DNA from: an uncultured Clostridia bacterium
GTDB taxonomy: Bacteria > Bacillota > Clostridia > Christensenellales > Aristaeellaceae
DNA: 6,021 nucleotides
Direction: 5' to 3'
NCBI GenBank assembly: GCA_946409855.1
Contig: CAMJXZ010000209.1
Location: forward strand, 1-6,021
Shown: one piece after another, positions 5,981 to 6,021 of the stretch
Layout: the number at the start of each line of letters is the position of its first letter
Position numbering within the stretch: position 1 is the first letter of the stretch
Notes under the pieces: generated by a model
Told to the model about the DNA's origin: nothing
The model's input: the letters and a program-made list of their open reading frames with translations, nothing else
Database searches by the model: none
Made by a program: the position numbers and the translations under genes

Positions 5981-6021
5981 ATGAAAGAGATTGAGCAATT
6001 GATAGAGGTTTCCCGCAGATA
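5981..6021 (+). CDS. Start of a further plus-strand gene, cut by the window end
   Basis: An ATG at 5981 opens a frame of 13 codons, MKEIEQLIEVSRR, and the window ends two bases (TA) into the next codon, so it cannot be told whether the frame continues or stops. AGGA at 5969-5972 lies 8 bases upstream, a good ribosome site. The sequence is AT-rich like the 3' end of the preceding gene. It follows that gene by about 110 bases on the same strand and could be a fourth member of the cluster. There is too little protein to identify. Confidence 0.45.
   Translation, partial: MKEIEQLIEVSRR

Overview
The window comes from a GC-rich bacterium, most likely a Gram-positive Clostridia member of gut or rumen type. 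This is inferred from strong GGAGG-type ribosome sites, a membrane protein with a long Pro/Glu/Thr wall-spanning linker ending in a bacterial SH3 domain, and intergenic palindromes that resemble dispersed clostridial repeats. No species marker is present, so the taxonomy is only a suggestion.

Layout. Positions 1-246 are non-coding: a long imperfect palindrome at the left edge, then GC-rich sequence with no convincing gene. A complete aldo/keto reductase gene lies on the minus strand (247-1200), and a strong hairpin overlaps its stop codon. Positions 1201-1905 are a roughly 700-base divergent intergenic region. It holds a nested inverted repeat (1375-1506) and, near its right end, a sigma-A-like promoter (1806-1835) whose spacer is filled by a perfect 8+8 palindrome, as expected of an operator. 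That promoter faces a tight plus-strand cluster of three genes: an unrecognised 173-176 residue protein (1906 or 1897 to 2427), a 478-residue zinc-knuckle P-loop GTPase (2441-3877), and a 651-residue membrane protein (3914-5869). After a small hairpin, the first codons of another plus-strand gene begin at 5981 and run off the window.

How the genes may work together. The GTPase has recognisable G1, G3, G4-like and G5 motifs and resembles the family Pfam calls DO-GTPase2. The N-terminal half of the membrane protein resembles GTPase-associated protein 1 (GAP1), the usual partner of such GTPases in predicted NTP-dependent conflict systems. Here the GAP1-like part is joined through one transmembrane helix (cytoplasm to outside) and a 135-residue linker to an extracellular SH3b domain. 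My reading is that the three genes form a membrane-anchored GTPase switch that may sense the cell envelope or act on it. The small first protein would be a cytosolic accessory component of unknown role. These family assignments come from motif recognition, not a database search.

The most unusual feature is a sharp composition change inside the membrane protein gene. It falls from 70% GC (42/60 at 4681-4740) to 30-33% GC over the SH3b-coding segment (5581-5700) and stays lower into the next gene. This suggests that the outer sensor domain and downstream gene were acquired or exchanged separately from the core.
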